46,181 nucleotides of DNA from Gammaproteobacteria bacterium (GCA_903970185.1 CAJCIC010000064.1:1-46181); one strand, 5' to 3'. Numbered from the stretch's first letter, positions 23,130 through 32,314 are shown. Numbers and translations: made by a program. Notes: generated from the letters alone by a model not told the origin.

Positions 23130-24940
23130 GTGCCGATAGCCTGGCCGCAAAGGCGGTGCCGACCGGGCGCGGCAAACGACGCTGGCATCCGGGCGACCTT
23201 GGCACCGTGGTCTACGCCATCGTCGCGTCATGCACCGTGCTCGCAGTGCTGTCTGTCCCGCTTCAGGGGTACTCGCTCAATCTGCTCATGCAGGCATCGA
23301 CGTATGCCATCGCGGTTCTCGGGCTGACGATCGTACTTGGCTATACCGGGCAGATCAATCTGGCCCAAGCCGCATTCTTTGGCCTTGGTGCATATAGCGT
23401 GGCCCTGGGCACGACGACGCTATCTCTATCGTTCTGGCTCGCGGCGATTCTTGGCATTGGCATCGCCGCCCTTGCCGGGGCAATCCTTGGCCTGACTTCG
23501 CTGCGACTCGGTGGGCATTATCTGGCGATGGTGACTATCAGCTTCCAGATGATCGCAACGCTGATTCTGACCAACTGGATCGCCGTCACGCACGGTCCCG
23601 ACGGCGTGCCAGGTATTGCAAGACCGACCTTGCTTGGCCTTTCCCTTGCGGAGGGCACGCGCTATCTCGCGTTTTGCATTGGCATCCTCTGTATCGTTGG
23701 CTACTGGGTCTACCGGTTAAGAATGATGCGGCTGGGTCGCGCCATGCAGGCCGTGCGCGACAATGAACTCGCAGCCGGCGTAACCGGTGTGAACACCTAC
23801 CAGACCAAGGTCCTCGCATTCACACTATCTGCTGCGCTCGGTGGGCTTGGCGGCGGTCTTTTTGCGGGCGGATTTACCTATATCAGCCCGGATCAGTTCA
23901 GCTTCAGCGAATCCGTGGTGTTTCTCACCATGGCGCTGCTTGGTGGTGCGCGATCACCGTTTGGCACGGCGTTCGGGACGGGTCTTCTCATTCTGCTGCC
24001 TGAATGGCTGCGTTTTCTGAAGGTGATCTATCTCGCGGTGTATGGCGCGGCGGTGATCCTGATCATGGTTTTCATGCCCGAAGGTATCTGGGGTTTTGTC
24101 AACCGCTTCTGGCAGAAGTTCTATCCGCCACCCTTGCGCGTGCTGGACGGCCTTGCCCCGCTTCCGCTGACGCTAAAGAAGGGCGAACCCGACGGCAGCG
24201 TCATCCTTGAGGTGAGCGCCCTGTCCAAGCACTTTGGCGGACTGAAGGCAGTCGATCAGGTTGATCTGAAGATCGCCCACAATACCGTGCACGCACTGAT
24301 CGGCCCCAACGGCTCGGGAAAGAGCACGCTCCTGAATGTCCTAAGCGGCATCTATCGTTCAAGTGGCGGGCACATCGTGCTTTCCGGGCGCGATGTCAGC
24401 GCCTTGCCACCCCACCGGCGCGCCGCAGCCGGCATGGGACGGACGTTCCAGAACATCCGACTTTTCGGTGCGATGAGCATCCTTGACAACGTCAAGGTCG
24501 GCGCCGAGAGACCCGGCAACACCCTCGCTAGTGGCGCCAAGGCCCTCGATAGCCACGCGCTCGCAGCCCTTGAATTCGTGGGTCTTGCAGAACGTGCCGA
24601 TGAAAGCGTCGGCAGTCTTTCCTACGGGCACCAGCGCCATGTTGAAATCGCGCGCGCACTGGCGGGCAATCCCGCGCTCTTGCTCCTTGATGAACCTGGT
24701 GCGGGGCTAAACCACATCGAAAAGGACGCACTGGTGTTGCTGCTGCAACGTCTTAAGGGCCATGGGCTGACGATCCTGATCATCGATCACGACATGAATC
24801 TGGTTGAGCAGGTCGCCGACCATATCACCGTACTGAATTTCGGTCGCCGCATTGCCGATGGCAAGCCGATCGATGTCTTGCACGACCCGCAGGTGATTGC
24901 GGCGTATCTCGGCGAGGAAGCAGCCCATGGCACTGCTTGA
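23126..24940 (+). CDS. Fused LivM permease - LivG ATPase
   Basis: A 604-aa fusion. Residues 1-330 are a LivM-type permease (YSLNLLMQASTYAIAVLGLT, GYTGQINLAQAAFFGLGAY, coupling region AMQAVRDNELAAGVTGVNTY). Residues about 355-604 are a LivG-type ATPase: Walker A GPNGSGKST near 393, signature SYGHQRHVEIARAL near 500, Walker B LLLLDEPGAGL near 517, switch His in IIDHDMNLV. Such fusions are known in several betaproteobacteria. ATGA overlap with livH at the front and a 14-nt overlap with livF at the end imply tight coupling. Confidence 0.95.
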   Translation: MSADSLAAKAVPTGRGKRRWHPGDLGTVVYAIVASCTVLAVLSVPLQGYSLNLLMQASTYAIAVLGLTIVLGYTGQINLAQAAFFGLGAYSVALGTTTLSLSFWLAAILGIGIAALAGAILGLTSLRLGGHYLAMVTISFQMIATLILTNWIAVTHGPDGVPGIARPTLLGLSLAEGTRYLAFCIGILCIVGYWVYRLRMMRLGRAMQAVRDNELAAGVTGVNTYQTKVLAFTLSAALGGLGGGLFAGGFTYISPDQFSFSESVVFLTMALLGGARSPFGTAFGTGLLILLPEWLRFLKVIYLAVYGAAVILIMVFMPEGIWGFVNRFWQKFYPPPLRVLDGLAPLPLTLKKGEPDGSVILEVSALSKHFGGLKAVDQVDLKIAHNTVHALIGPNGSGKSTLLNVLSGIYRSSGGHIVLSGRDVSALPPHRRAAAGMGRTFQNIRLFGAMSILDNVKVGAERPGNTLASGAKALDSHALAALEFVGLAERADESVGSLSYGHQRHVEIARALAGNPALLLLDEPGAGLNHIEKDALVLLLQRLKGHGLTILIIDHDMNLVEQVADHITVLNFGRRIADGKPIDVLHDPQVIAAYLGEEAAHGTA

Positions 24941-25649
24941 ACTTGATGGGGTTTCGGCTTGCTACGGCAAGGTCGAGGCCATCAAGGGCCTCACCCTTCG
25001 TGTCGGTGAGGGCGAAATCGTGACCCTCCTGGGTGCCAACGGTGCGGGCAAGAGCACCACGTTGCGGACGGTTTCAGGACTTATCAAGTCCTCTTCAGGC
25101 GATATCCGTTTTGGCCAGTCTTCGCTTGCAGATCTTTCGGCCGAAGCCATCGTGCGACTGGGTGTCGCCCATGTGCCCGAAGGACGTCGGGTGTTTCCTG
25201 GACTTTCCGTTTTCGAGAACATTGCCCTTGGCAGTTCCAACCGCAAGACCACGCGCGCCGAACGCGCGCTCGAAGTACGTCGCATGTTCGAGGTGTTTCC
25301 CGAGATCGAACCGTTCGCCAACGCTTTGGGCTGGACCCTTTCCGGAGGCCAGCAGCAGATGGTGGCGATTGCGCGGGGATTGATGGCCCGGCCCCGGCTG
25401 CTGTTGCTTGACGAGCCATCGCTCGGCTTGGCGCCGATGGTGGTGCAGCAGGTCTACCGCGTGATCAGCGACATTCGCCGCCAGGGGACCACTGTGTTGC
25501 TGGTCGAACAGAATGCCCATATGGCGCTTTCCGTTGCCGATCGGGGCTACGTGCTCGAGACCGGGCGACTCGTGATCGAAGGAAGGCCGGAGGAACTTTG
25601 GAGCAACGACGAAGTTCGCCTTGCATACCTTGGCGGCAGAAAGACGTAG
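24927..25649 (+). CDS. livF: ABC transporter ATPase, LivF type
   Basis: A 240-aa ATPase with Walker A GANGAGKST, Q-loop area, signature LSGGQQQMVAIARGL, Walker B LLLLDEPSLGLAP and switch VEQNAHMAL. I chose ATG at 24927, leading straight into ALLELDGVSACYGKVEAIKG; an earlier in-frame start at 24897 would extend into the LivM-LivG gene. It completes the transporter as partner of the LivG domain. Confidence 0.94.
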   Translation: MALLELDGVSACYGKVEAIKGLTLRVGEGEIVTLLGANGAGKSTTLRTVSGLIKSSSGDIRFGQSSLADLSAEAIVRLGVAHVPEGRRVFPGLSVFENIALGSSNRKTTRAERALEVRRMFEVFPEIEPFANALGWTLSGGQQQMVAIARGLMARPRLLLLDEPSLGLAPMVVQQVYRVISDIRRQGTTVLLVEQNAHMALSVADRGYVLETGRLVIEGRPEELWSNDEVRLAYLGGRKT

Positions 25650-25654
25650 GCCAA

Positions 25655-25827
25655 AAGGTGCTTAGGCACACGGCGCTAAATCGCTGGGTGGAAGCGGAAG
25701 AAATGGCTGGCCCTGTCATGTTCTTGGCATCCGGTGCCAGCAGCTTCTGACGGCAACGACGATTTTTGCCGATGCCGGCTGGACCGTGATTAATGGCCGC
25801 TACGAGCCGCAGTCGAGGACCTGAGCC
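25655..25827 (+). pseudogene. Short-chain dehydrogenase (SDR) C-terminal remnant, frameshifted
   Basis: Frame one reads KVLRHTALNRWVEAEEMAG, PVMFLASGASSF and then a TGA at 25748. Shifting by one base, the text continues LTATTIFADAGWTVINGR to a TGA at the end. This is the C-terminal end of an SDR oxidoreductase (family pattern RWGxPEEIAGPVxFLAS...SFVTGxxxxVDGGW). The NAD-binding and catalytic parts are missing. Decayed remnant with one visible frameshift; the left limit is approximate. Confidence 0.75.
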
Positions 25828-25842
25828 GATTCACCTCGAGCG

Positions 25843-26493
25843 TCAGAAGGCGTCAGGCTGCCGCGACGGCTCTGCCTTGGAAAATGCCTCGAGCGCGCAT
25901 GCGGCGTCGTTGATGCGTGCAATGGTTGGATATGCGTCAAGGGCGATGCCCATGCGTTTCGCGTTGAATACCTGGGGTACAAGGCAGATGTCAGCAAGCG
26001 TAGGATGCTCACCGAAACAGAATGTGCCCGTGCGCGGATCGCTCGCCAGGGTCGCTTCGATGGCATCAAAGCCGAGCTTCACCCAGTGCGCGTACCAGGC
26101 CGACTTTGTGTCTTCGGCCGCGTTGACGACGTCCTTCAGATACGAAAGTACGCGCAGATTGTTAAGCGGATGAATCTCGCATGCGATCTGCAAGGCAATC
26201 GAGCGCACGTAGGCGCGATCGGCAGCGGCAACAGGTAGAACGCTTGGGTTCGGATGCGTCTCTTCGAGGTAGTCGATGATCGCAAGCGATTGCGTGATCA
26301 CCGCACCATCGCTTGCAACGAGCGTGGGCGTGAGCGCGGAAGGATTCAGCTTGCGGTACTCGGGGGAAAACTGTTCGCCGCCACCCTTGAGAAGATGAAT
26401 GCCGATGTATTCGTAGGGCAGCGACTTCATTGCCAGTACGATGCGAACGCGATAGGAGGCTGAGCTTCGAAAGTAGCTGTAAAGCTTGATCAT
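25843..26493 (-). CDS. maiA: Maleylacetoacetate isomerase (GST zeta class)
   Basis: A 216-aa GST-fold enzyme. The N-terminal thioredoxin-like half has KLYSYFRSSASYRVRIVLAM, the zeta-class SSxSxRVR motif (the usual second residue Cys is Ala here), and PTLVASDGAVITQSLAIIDYL with the glutathione-site QS. The all-helical C-terminal half includes IACEIHPLNNLRVLSYL and FCFGEHPTLADICLVPQ. It would isomerise maleylacetoacetate to fumarylacetoacetate in tyrosine/homogentisate breakdown, or maleylpyruvate in gentisate breakdown. No fumarylacetoacetase or homogentisate dioxygenase gene is in the window. Confidence 0.92.
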   Translation of the reverse strand: MIKLYSYFRSSASYRVRIVLAMKSLPYEYIGIHLLKGGGEQFSPEYRKLNPSALTPTLVASDGAVITQSLAIIDYLEETHPNPSVLPVAAADRAYVRSIALQIACEIHPLNNLRVLSYLKDVVNAAEDTKSAWYAHWVKLGFDAIEATLASDPRTGTFCFGEHPTLADICLVPQVFNAKRMGIALDAYPTIARINDAACALEAFSKAEPSRQPDAF

Positions 26494-26810
26494 TGAAAGG
26501 GCTGGCGGGCTGGCACGCGGTCAACGGCCAAGTATAGAGACCTTGACCTTGCATCGTCCAACCGCGAAAAGGTGTCAGGCTGCCTTCGCCCGGGGCGAAC
26601 GCCTGTCTTGAAACGAAGGACAGCGTCGTGCCGCCAGCGCGTGGGCGCGGCCATGGACAGCGCGGCTAGAGGCGCGCGGCGCGCCTGCTTGGCCATCGGC
26701 TAAGATGAAACAGTTGCGGCAAGCGTGCCTGCGAGCAGCACGACAATCACGGGTCTCCGGCTGATTGTTGGCGACAATGCGCGCGAATCGGCGCGCGCGG
26801 ATGCGCCTGT
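26494..26810. other. Gap; in-frame hydrophobic tail downstream of the Gly/Ala-rich gene
   Basis: No gene is supported. After the TAG that ends the Gly/Ala-rich protein (26811-26813), the same minus-strand frame stays open for 36 codons to a TAG at 26702-26700. It ends with RRPVIVVLLAGTLAATVSS, which looks like a membrane tail. This may be chance. Confidence 0.4.
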
Positions 26811-27182
26811 CTACTTGCCGCCTGCGGCGCCGCCGGTGGGGCTTGCGCCCGAATTTGTCATGGACGTGTCACCTGAGCCGCCGTTGCCGGGCTTGGCTGA
26901 CGCCGAGCCGGGGGTCGTCTTGGGTGTGCGCGTTGCGTGGACGGGACTCTTCGTCGAGCCCGTTGCGCCGACGTCGGTCTGGGCGCTGGAGCCGCCCACG
27001 CTCTGGCCGTTGGCGCCAATACCGGCCTGCGCGTTGCCGTTGCCAAGATTGCTGGATGCGGAACCTGTGGCCGTAACCCCGGTACTTGCAGCACCGGGGC
27101 CGCTGCCTGCGCCTTGCGCCATCGCAACGCCTGACATTGCAACCAAGCTGGCTGCACCAAAACATTTCGCTAGGGTCCTCAT
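26811..27182 (-). CDS. Gly/Ala/Ser-rich exported protein, unknown
   Basis: A 123-aa product with a signal peptide (RTLAKCFGAASLVAMSGVAMAQ). The rest is low-complexity and rich in Gly, Ala, Ser, Thr and Asn (SSNLGNGNAQAGIGANGQS and similar). ATG 27182 has AGGAGAT just upstream, far better than the longer frame to 27287. It contains no catalytic motif. Small exported proteins of this composition are common in Burkholderiales and their role is unknown. Confidence 0.7.
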   Translation of the reverse strand: MRTLAKCFGAASLVAMSGVAMAQGAGSGPGAASTGVTATGSASSNLGNGNAQAGIGANGQSVGGSSAQTDVGATGSTKSPVHATRTPKTTPGSASAKPGNGGSGDTSMTNSGASPTGGAAGGK

Positions 27183-27423
27183 GTCGATCTCCTGTGTTAT
27201 TCGCAATGGTCTGCCACTGTCGCTGGCATGGTCTTCCCCTCGCAACCGCTGTGCCTTCGTTGTTCTTGCCCTGTCGAGCTTTGCCATGGCGCGGTAGCGC
27301 GGGTTGGTGCCTGCGAATTGTTCGCAGGTCTGATCTGCGCTGGCACCGGGGCATGCAGGCTACGATCACGGATGGCATTGCGTCAGAACCTGGGTTGCGG
27401 ATCACCTTGCACACCACCAGCGC

Positions 27424-27690
27424 ATGCGGCTTGCGGACGTGGAATTCCGAAGCGGAGCCAGCGCTGAGACTCGCATTTGCCTGCGCACTCTTGTGCTTAC
27501 AGGAATGACGGTGTTGGCCTTGCCGCTCGCAGCCGCCGACGCGCCGCCCGTTGCACAGGTCCGTCCGGTCGTCGACGATTATTTCGGCACCAAGGTGACC
27601 GATCCCCATCGCTATTTGGAGAACCTGTCGGATCCTGAAATCAGGAGCCGGATGAAAAGCCGAGGCCGCCTTCTCGAGGGGTCGGCATGA
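27424..27690 (+). pseudogene. Prolyl oligopeptidase (S9A), N-terminal fragment
   Basis: The reading frame has a signal-like segment (LRTLVLTGMTVLALPLAAADA). PPVAQVRPVVDDYFGTKVTD and PHRYLENLSDPEIRSRMKS follow, resembling the N-terminus of prolyl oligopeptidases (PPVxxVRPVxDxYFGxKVxDPYRYLENLxDPEVxxWMKAQ). The similarity stops and the frame closes after 88 codons. The beta-propeller and alpha/beta-hydrolase catalytic domain are absent here and in the following 240 bp. The start is uncertain. Confidence 0.75.
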
Positions 27691-27929
27691 GGTTATTTCC
27701 GGCCGCGCGGCGCTTCTCGCGCATCAGTGGTCATTTGCCCTCTGGCAGATGCGTGACGCAGGATTCCAGCCGATCGTGAAACCTTAAACGCCAGCGGGCA
27801 TCAAAGCGTCCAGGCGCGCCATGCCGGTTGCAAAGTGTTGCCAGATACGCGCGCATTTTGTGGCTGATGGCCGGCTATCTCGCAGCCGAACGTGGCACCA
27901 TCGGGTTTTCTGTCGATTACGGTTGTCTT

Positions 27930-28757
27930 ATGCGCCTTTCTGGATTGCCTGTCGGGCGCGCGATCCTCATCGCGCTGTCGGTGCTGGCTGCCGGCTGCAC
28001 GTCCACGGAATCGGCTGTCTATCAGAAGGAAGCGTTTGGAACCACTGGCGTATTCTCAAGAGAGTATGCGGCAAACGCGATTGCCACCTGCGAGGCGGCG
28101 CGCCGCGCGCTTTTGAGTCAGGGCTATATCGTCGCTGACGTCAAGGCCGACCTGGTCAATGGCCAGAAGAGCTTCCAACCCGCGGCAGATTCGCACGTCG
28201 AGGTGGCGTTTCACGTGGTCTGCGTCTCCGATAGTCCCGAGGGCAACAAGTCGACGGTGTTCGTCAATGCACTGCAAGACCGCTATGCGATCAAAAAGAC
28301 CAGCAGCTCGGCAAGCGTCGGCGTCGGCGCCTTGGGTGCAGTGTCACTGCCTTTTGGCTCGAGCGACGATTCGCTCGTCAAGGTAGCGAGCGAAACCATT
28401 CCGGCCGGACCGCTCTACGAGCGCTTTTTCGGGTTGACCGACAAGTATCTGAAGCAGCTGGGCGCTGACTACGGCACGAAAAAGCCCGACCCGTTGCCTG
28501 CCGTGAAACCGGCGACGCAAAATCCGGCGGGCGAGAAGAAACGCGAGGATGCGGACGCCTCGTTGCCGGCTCCAGCGAAAACGCCAGGCGATGCCGCTCA
28601 GGCTTCGCCGGGCAGCCCAACCCCGAGTGCGCCTTCTGCCGGCGCAGCAGGCGCACCTGCAGCGGTCAAGCCGGATGCGGGCGCCAAGCCGGCAGCGGGA
28701 GATGACAATTCGGCCCCTGCGCCTGAGCTTCTCGGACCGGTGACGACGCCTTCGTAA
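27930..28757 (+). CDS. DUF2242-like lipoprotein
   Basis: A 275-aa predicted lipoprotein: signal peptide with lipobox LAAGC (Cys near 24), then TSTESAVYQKEAFGTTGVFS. A globular part runs to about 180 (CEAARRALLSQGYIVADVKA, VEVAFHVVCVSDSPEGNKST, NALQDRYAIKKTSSSASVGV, LPFGSSDDSLVKVASETI, FFGLTDKYL). The C-terminal 90 residues are Pro/Ala-rich and disordered. The globular part matches my memory of the DUF2242 family, found mainly in betaproteobacteria and of unknown function. ATG 27930 places the signal peptide at the N-terminus; the frame is open back to 27828. Confidence 0.8.
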   Translation: MRLSGLPVGRAILIALSVLAAGCTSTESAVYQKEAFGTTGVFSREYAANAIATCEAARRALLSQGYIVADVKADLVNGQKSFQPAADSHVEVAFHVVCVSDSPEGNKSTVFVNALQDRYAIKKTSSSASVGVGALGAVSLPFGSSDDSLVKVASETIPAGPLYERFFGLTDKYLKQLGADYGTKKPDPLPAVKPATQNPAGEKKREDADASLPAPAKTPGDAAQASPGSPTPSAPSAGAAGAPAAVKPDAGAKPAAGDDNSAPAPELLGPVTTPS

Positions 28758-28768
28758 TCGTCCCGCCC

Positions 28769-30379
28769 CTAGGGCGCTTGCGCGCTGGCAGCTGCGAGGA
28801 TCACGTCGGCAGCTTTTTCGGCGATCATGATGGTTGGCGCATTGGTATTGCCGCCGATTAGCGTGGGCATGATCGAGGCGTCGACGACGCGAAGGTTCTC
28901 GATACCGTGAACGCGCAACTCGGCACTGACAACCGCGTCCGCATCGTTGCCCATTTTGCAGGTTCCGACGGGGTGGTAGACGGTGTCGACGCGTTGCCGC
29001 AAAAGCGCCCGGATGGATGCATCGTCGTTGACGCCCTGCGTATACAGGTCACGCTGCACCAGCGCTTGCAGCGAGGGTGCATCCAGAAGGCGCCGCGTCG
29101 CCTTGAAAGCGTCAATCATGGCGAGCACGTCTTCTTCCTCGCCCAGAAAATTCGGATCAATCGTTGGCGCAAGGCCGGGATCCGGCCCGGACAGCGTCAC
29201 CGTGCCGCGGCTTTTGGGACGCAAAAGACACACGTGGCAGGAAAAGCCTGCTCCGGCGTGAAGTCGACGGGCATGGTCATCCACCACCGAAATGCAAAAA
29301 TGCAGCTGGAAGTCGGGTCTTTGCGACTGGCTCGAGCGCTTGATGAAGCCGCCGCCTTCCGCGAAGTTGGTGCAGAGCATGCCGCGCCGCGTGCGCTGGT
29401 ACTGGCGCAGGCTTCTTGCCAGACCCCACAGCCCTGGCAGCGACAGTCCGAAAAGGCCAGGATGGGAAGCGCGATAGGCAAAGATGAAGTCGGGATGATC
29501 CTGCAGATTCCTGCCCACGCCCTTGAGTTCAGCGACCGGGGCAATGCCGTGCCGGTTCAATTCTCTCCGCGCGCCGATGCCTGAGAGCAAGAGCAGCTTG
29601 GGTGAGCCAAATGCGCCGGCACAGACGATGACCTCCTTTCGCGCGAACACCTGGCACAGCTTTCCTTCGCGCCGAACTTCGATGCCGATGGCACGCTTGC
29701 CCGCAAACAGGATGCGCAGGACGTCGGTCTTGATGGCGACCTCAAGGTTGGGGCGCTTGCCGATATGCGCGCGAAGATAGGCGCGCGATGCGCTCCAGCG
29801 TTCGCCGTCTTTTTGCGTCACCTGATAGATGCCGATGCCCTCTTGCGTCGTGCCGTTGAAGTCAGGGTTGATGGCGAATCCGCTTTCGCGCGCGGCGTTG
29901 AGAAAGACCTCGTGCATGGCATTGTCGGTACGCAACCTAGCGACGTTAAGCGGGCCGCTTGTGCCGTGCAGCGGGCCGTTGAAGTCCTGGTTGTTCTCGG
30001 ACTTGATGAAATACGGCAGGACGTCCTGCCAGGCCCAGCCCGGGTTGCCAAGCGAGGCCCAATCGTCGTAGTCGGCGGGATGGCCGCGCACGTAGACCAT
30101 GGCGTTAATCGAGCTCGAGCCGCCAAGCACCCGCCCGCGCGGCTGAAAGCCGCGACGCCCGTTCAAGCCCTTTTGCGGGGCGGTCGTGTAGGCCCAGTTA
30201 TTCAGCGCGCGCGGAAGCATCGCGACAATGCCAAAGGGCGTGTCGACGATCCATTGCCGATCGCTAGGTCCGCTCTCAAACAGCCCGACCCGGTGTTTGC
30301 CGTCCTCGGAAAGACGCGAGGCGAGCACTGAGCCAGCCGATCCCGCGCCAACGATAACGAAATCGAGGGTTTCGTTCAT
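28769..30379 (-). CDS. GMC-family FAD-dependent oxidoreductase (choline dehydrogenase-like)
   Basis: A 536-aa flavoprotein with the N-terminal ADP-binding motif DFVIVGAGSAGSVLASRLSE, GMC signature 1 (GRVLGGSSSINAMVYVRGHP, near residue 83), signature 2 (GAFGSPKLLLLSGIG, near 257) and the C-terminal active-site region YHPVGTCKMG followed by NTNAPTIMIAEKAAD. It oxidises an alcohol with transfer of electrons to FAD. BetA-like length and motifs, but no betB, betI or transporter is adjacent, so choline as substrate is not shown. Divergent from the sulfur assimilation block. Confidence 0.92.
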   Translation of the reverse strand: MNETLDFVIVGAGSAGSVLASRLSEDGKHRVGLFESGPSDRQWIVDTPFGIVAMLPRALNNWAYTTAPQKGLNGRRGFQPRGRVLGGSSSINAMVYVRGHPADYDDWASLGNPGWAWQDVLPYFIKSENNQDFNGPLHGTSGPLNVARLRTDNAMHEVFLNAARESGFAINPDFNGTTQEGIGIYQVTQKDGERWSASRAYLRAHIGKRPNLEVAIKTDVLRILFAGKRAIGIEVRREGKLCQVFARKEVIVCAGAFGSPKLLLLSGIGARRELNRHGIAPVAELKGVGRNLQDHPDFIFAYRASHPGLFGLSLPGLWGLARSLRQYQRTRRGMLCTNFAEGGGFIKRSSQSQRPDFQLHFCISVVDDHARRLHAGAGFSCHVCLLRPKSRGTVTLSGPDPGLAPTIDPNFLGEEEDVLAMIDAFKATRRLLDAPSLQALVQRDLYTQGVNDDASIRALLRQRVDTVYHPVGTCKMGNDADAVVSAELRVHGIENLRVVDASIMPTLIGGNTNAPTIMIAEKAADVILAAASAQAP

Positions 30380-30637
30380 GTCTCCAACCTTTGGTATGGG
30401 GGCCCCAAACAGGCCTTTTTCAATGCTAGCGGGTGTTCAGCAGGACTGGACTGGGTCAATGTAGCGCTTGCGGTAGCGCCAGCGCCTCGTGCGCTTGCGC
30501 AATCTGCGTGGCTACGCTCGACGCGCCGGATTGGTCGTTTGCATATAATGAATTAGAATAAAGAAATCATTTTTAGTACTTTTACAGAATATGCCGCAGT
30601 GCGTATTCTTTGCGCACGTTCATTTGTATCGGCATGC
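30380..30637 (+). promoter_or_regulatory. Promoter region of the sulfur assimilation block
   Basis: A perfect -10 hexamer TATAAT lies at 30544-30549, in a strongly AT-rich stretch (30540-30595) that contrasts with the surrounding sequence. No good -35 hexamer lies 16-18 bp upstream, as is usual for activator-dependent promoters. By analogy with other cys operons a LysR-type regulator (CysB/Cbl) is the likely activator, but no consensus site can be proven by eye. Confidence 0.5.
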
Positions 30638-32314
30638 ATGTATCTCTATGACGAAATCGATCGCGCCATCGTTTCTGACCGGGTCGCGCAATTCAAGGAT
30701 CAGCTCGCACGCTTTCTCAAGGGCGACCTGAGCGAGGACGAATTTCGTCCGTTACGCTTGCAAAACGGCCTTTACCTGCAGCGCCATGCGCCGATGCTGC
30801 GCGTGGCCATCCCCTACGGCATGCTCAGGGCGAATCAGCTGCGCAAGCTGGCCGAAATTGCCCGGCGCTTCGATCGCGGCTACGCCCACTTTACGACACG
30901 CCAGAACATTCAGTTCAACTGGCCAAAGCTTGAGGATTGCGGCGACATCCTGGCCGAACTTGCCAAGGTCGAGATGCACGCGATCCAGACCAGTGGCAAT
31001 TGCATCCGCAACACCACAACCGACCATTTCGCCGGGGTCGCGGCCGACGAGGTGGCAGATCCGCGGCCGACGTGCGAGCTGATCCGGCAATGGTCGACCT
31101 TTCACCCGGAATTCGCCTATCTGCCGCGCAAGTTCAAGATCGCGGTGAACGGTGCCTTGAACGACCGCGCAGCGGTGCTTGCGCATGACATCGGTGTACT
31201 GCTGACCCGCAATGAGCAAGGTGAGCCCTGCTACTCGATCTACGCCGGTGGCGGTCTTGGGCGCACTCCGGTCATCGGCCACCTTATTCGCGAGCGCCTG
31301 CCGCGCGCCGAACTGCTCAATTATCTGAGCGCGATCCTGCGTGTCTACAACCGCTTTGGCCGTCGCGACAACCTGTACAAGGCACGCATCAAGATCCTCG
31401 TTCGCGATCTCACGCCCGACGTGTTTGCAAGGCACGTTGAAGACGAGTGGTCGCACCTCGCAGGCGGTCCCGGCACCGTTCCAGACGCCGAATTTGCAAG
31501 GCTCGCGTCGTTTTTCGAGGATCCGCCCTATGCCGAGTGCGCAAACGAGGAGAGCCTGCTCGCCCGCCAGGCGGCGACATCCAAGCCTTTTTCGAACTGG
31601 CTCAAGCGCAATGTCACGGCACATCGTGTGCGCGGCTACGCCGCGGTCACGCTGTCGCTAAAGAAGACGGGCTCGCCCCCGGGTGACGCGAGCGCCGATC
31701 AGCTCGATGCAATTGCAGCGCTAAGCGAGGCCTTCAGCTTTGGCGAAGCACGGGTTTCTCACGAGCAGAATCTGATTCTTGCCGATGTCAGGCAAGACGC
31801 CTTGTTCGCGCTTTTCGAGGCGCTGCGCCCGCTTGGCCTTGCCACACCGAACATCGGCCTTGTGACCGATATCGTCTGCTGCCCAGGCGGGGACTTCTGC
31901 GCGCTGGCGAATGCCAAATCGATCCCGGTCGCAGAGGCGATCCAAAGACGCATCGACGAGCGCATCGATGCCATCGATTTCATGCACGACATCGGCGATA
32001 TCGATGTCAATATCTCGGGCTGCATCAACGCCTGCGGTCATCATCACATCGGTCATATCGGCATCCTTGGCGTCGACAAGAATGGCGAAGAGTGGTATCA
32101 GGTGACCATTGGTGGCTCGCAAGGAAACGCGGCATCGATTGGCAAGATCATCGGGCCGTCGTTTGCTCGTGCGCAGATGCCTGATGTCATCGAACGTCTC
32201 TTGCAGGTCTATGTGCGTGAGCGCCATGGCGACGAGCGCTTCATCGACACCGTCCACAGGGTCGGAATTGAACCCTTCAAGAATCATGTCTACAAAGAGC
32301 CCGAACATGCCTGA
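30638..32314 (+). CDS. cysI: Sulfite reductase hemoprotein (siroheme/4Fe-4S)
   Basis: A 558-aa nitrite/sulfite reductase that carries out six-electron reduction of sulfite to sulfide. Substrate-binding regions are NGLYLQRHAPMLRVAIPYGM, HFTTRQNIQFNW and the RNTTTDHFAG area. The siroheme/cluster ligands are CCPGGDFC (Cys415 and Cys421) and CINAC (Cys462 and Cys466). ATG 30638 is preferred because the protein aligns from YLYDEIDRAIVSDR; the open frame extends to 30599, and neither start has a clear ribosome binding site. It is first gene of the block; sulfite is its likely substrate because APS reductase and ATP sulfurylase follow. No CysJ flavoprotein is present, so electrons may come from ferredoxin or a distant reductase. 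Confidence 0.93.
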   Translation: MYLYDEIDRAIVSDRVAQFKDQLARFLKGDLSEDEFRPLRLQNGLYLQRHAPMLRVAIPYGMLRANQLRKLAEIARRFDRGYAHFTTRQNIQFNWPKLEDCGDILAELAKVEMHAIQTSGNCIRNTTTDHFAGVAADEVADPRPTCELIRQWSTFHPEFAYLPRKFKIAVNGALNDRAAVLAHDIGVLLTRNEQGEPCYSIYAGGGLGRTPVIGHLIRERLPRAELLNYLSAILRVYNRFGRRDNLYKARIKILVRDLTPDVFARHVEDEWSHLAGGPGTVPDAEFARLASFFEDPPYAECANEESLLARQAATSKPFSNWLKRNVTAHRVRGYAAVTLSLKKTGSPPGDASADQLDAIAALSEAFSFGEARVSHEQNLILADVRQDALFALFEALRPLGLATPNIGLVTDIVCCPGGDFCALANAKSIPVAEAIQRRIDERIDAIDFMHDIGDIDVNISGCINACGHHHIGHIGILGVDKNGEEWYQVTIGGSQGNAASIGKIIGPSFARAQMPDVIERLLQVYVRERHGDERFIDTVHRVGIEPFKNHVYKEPEHA

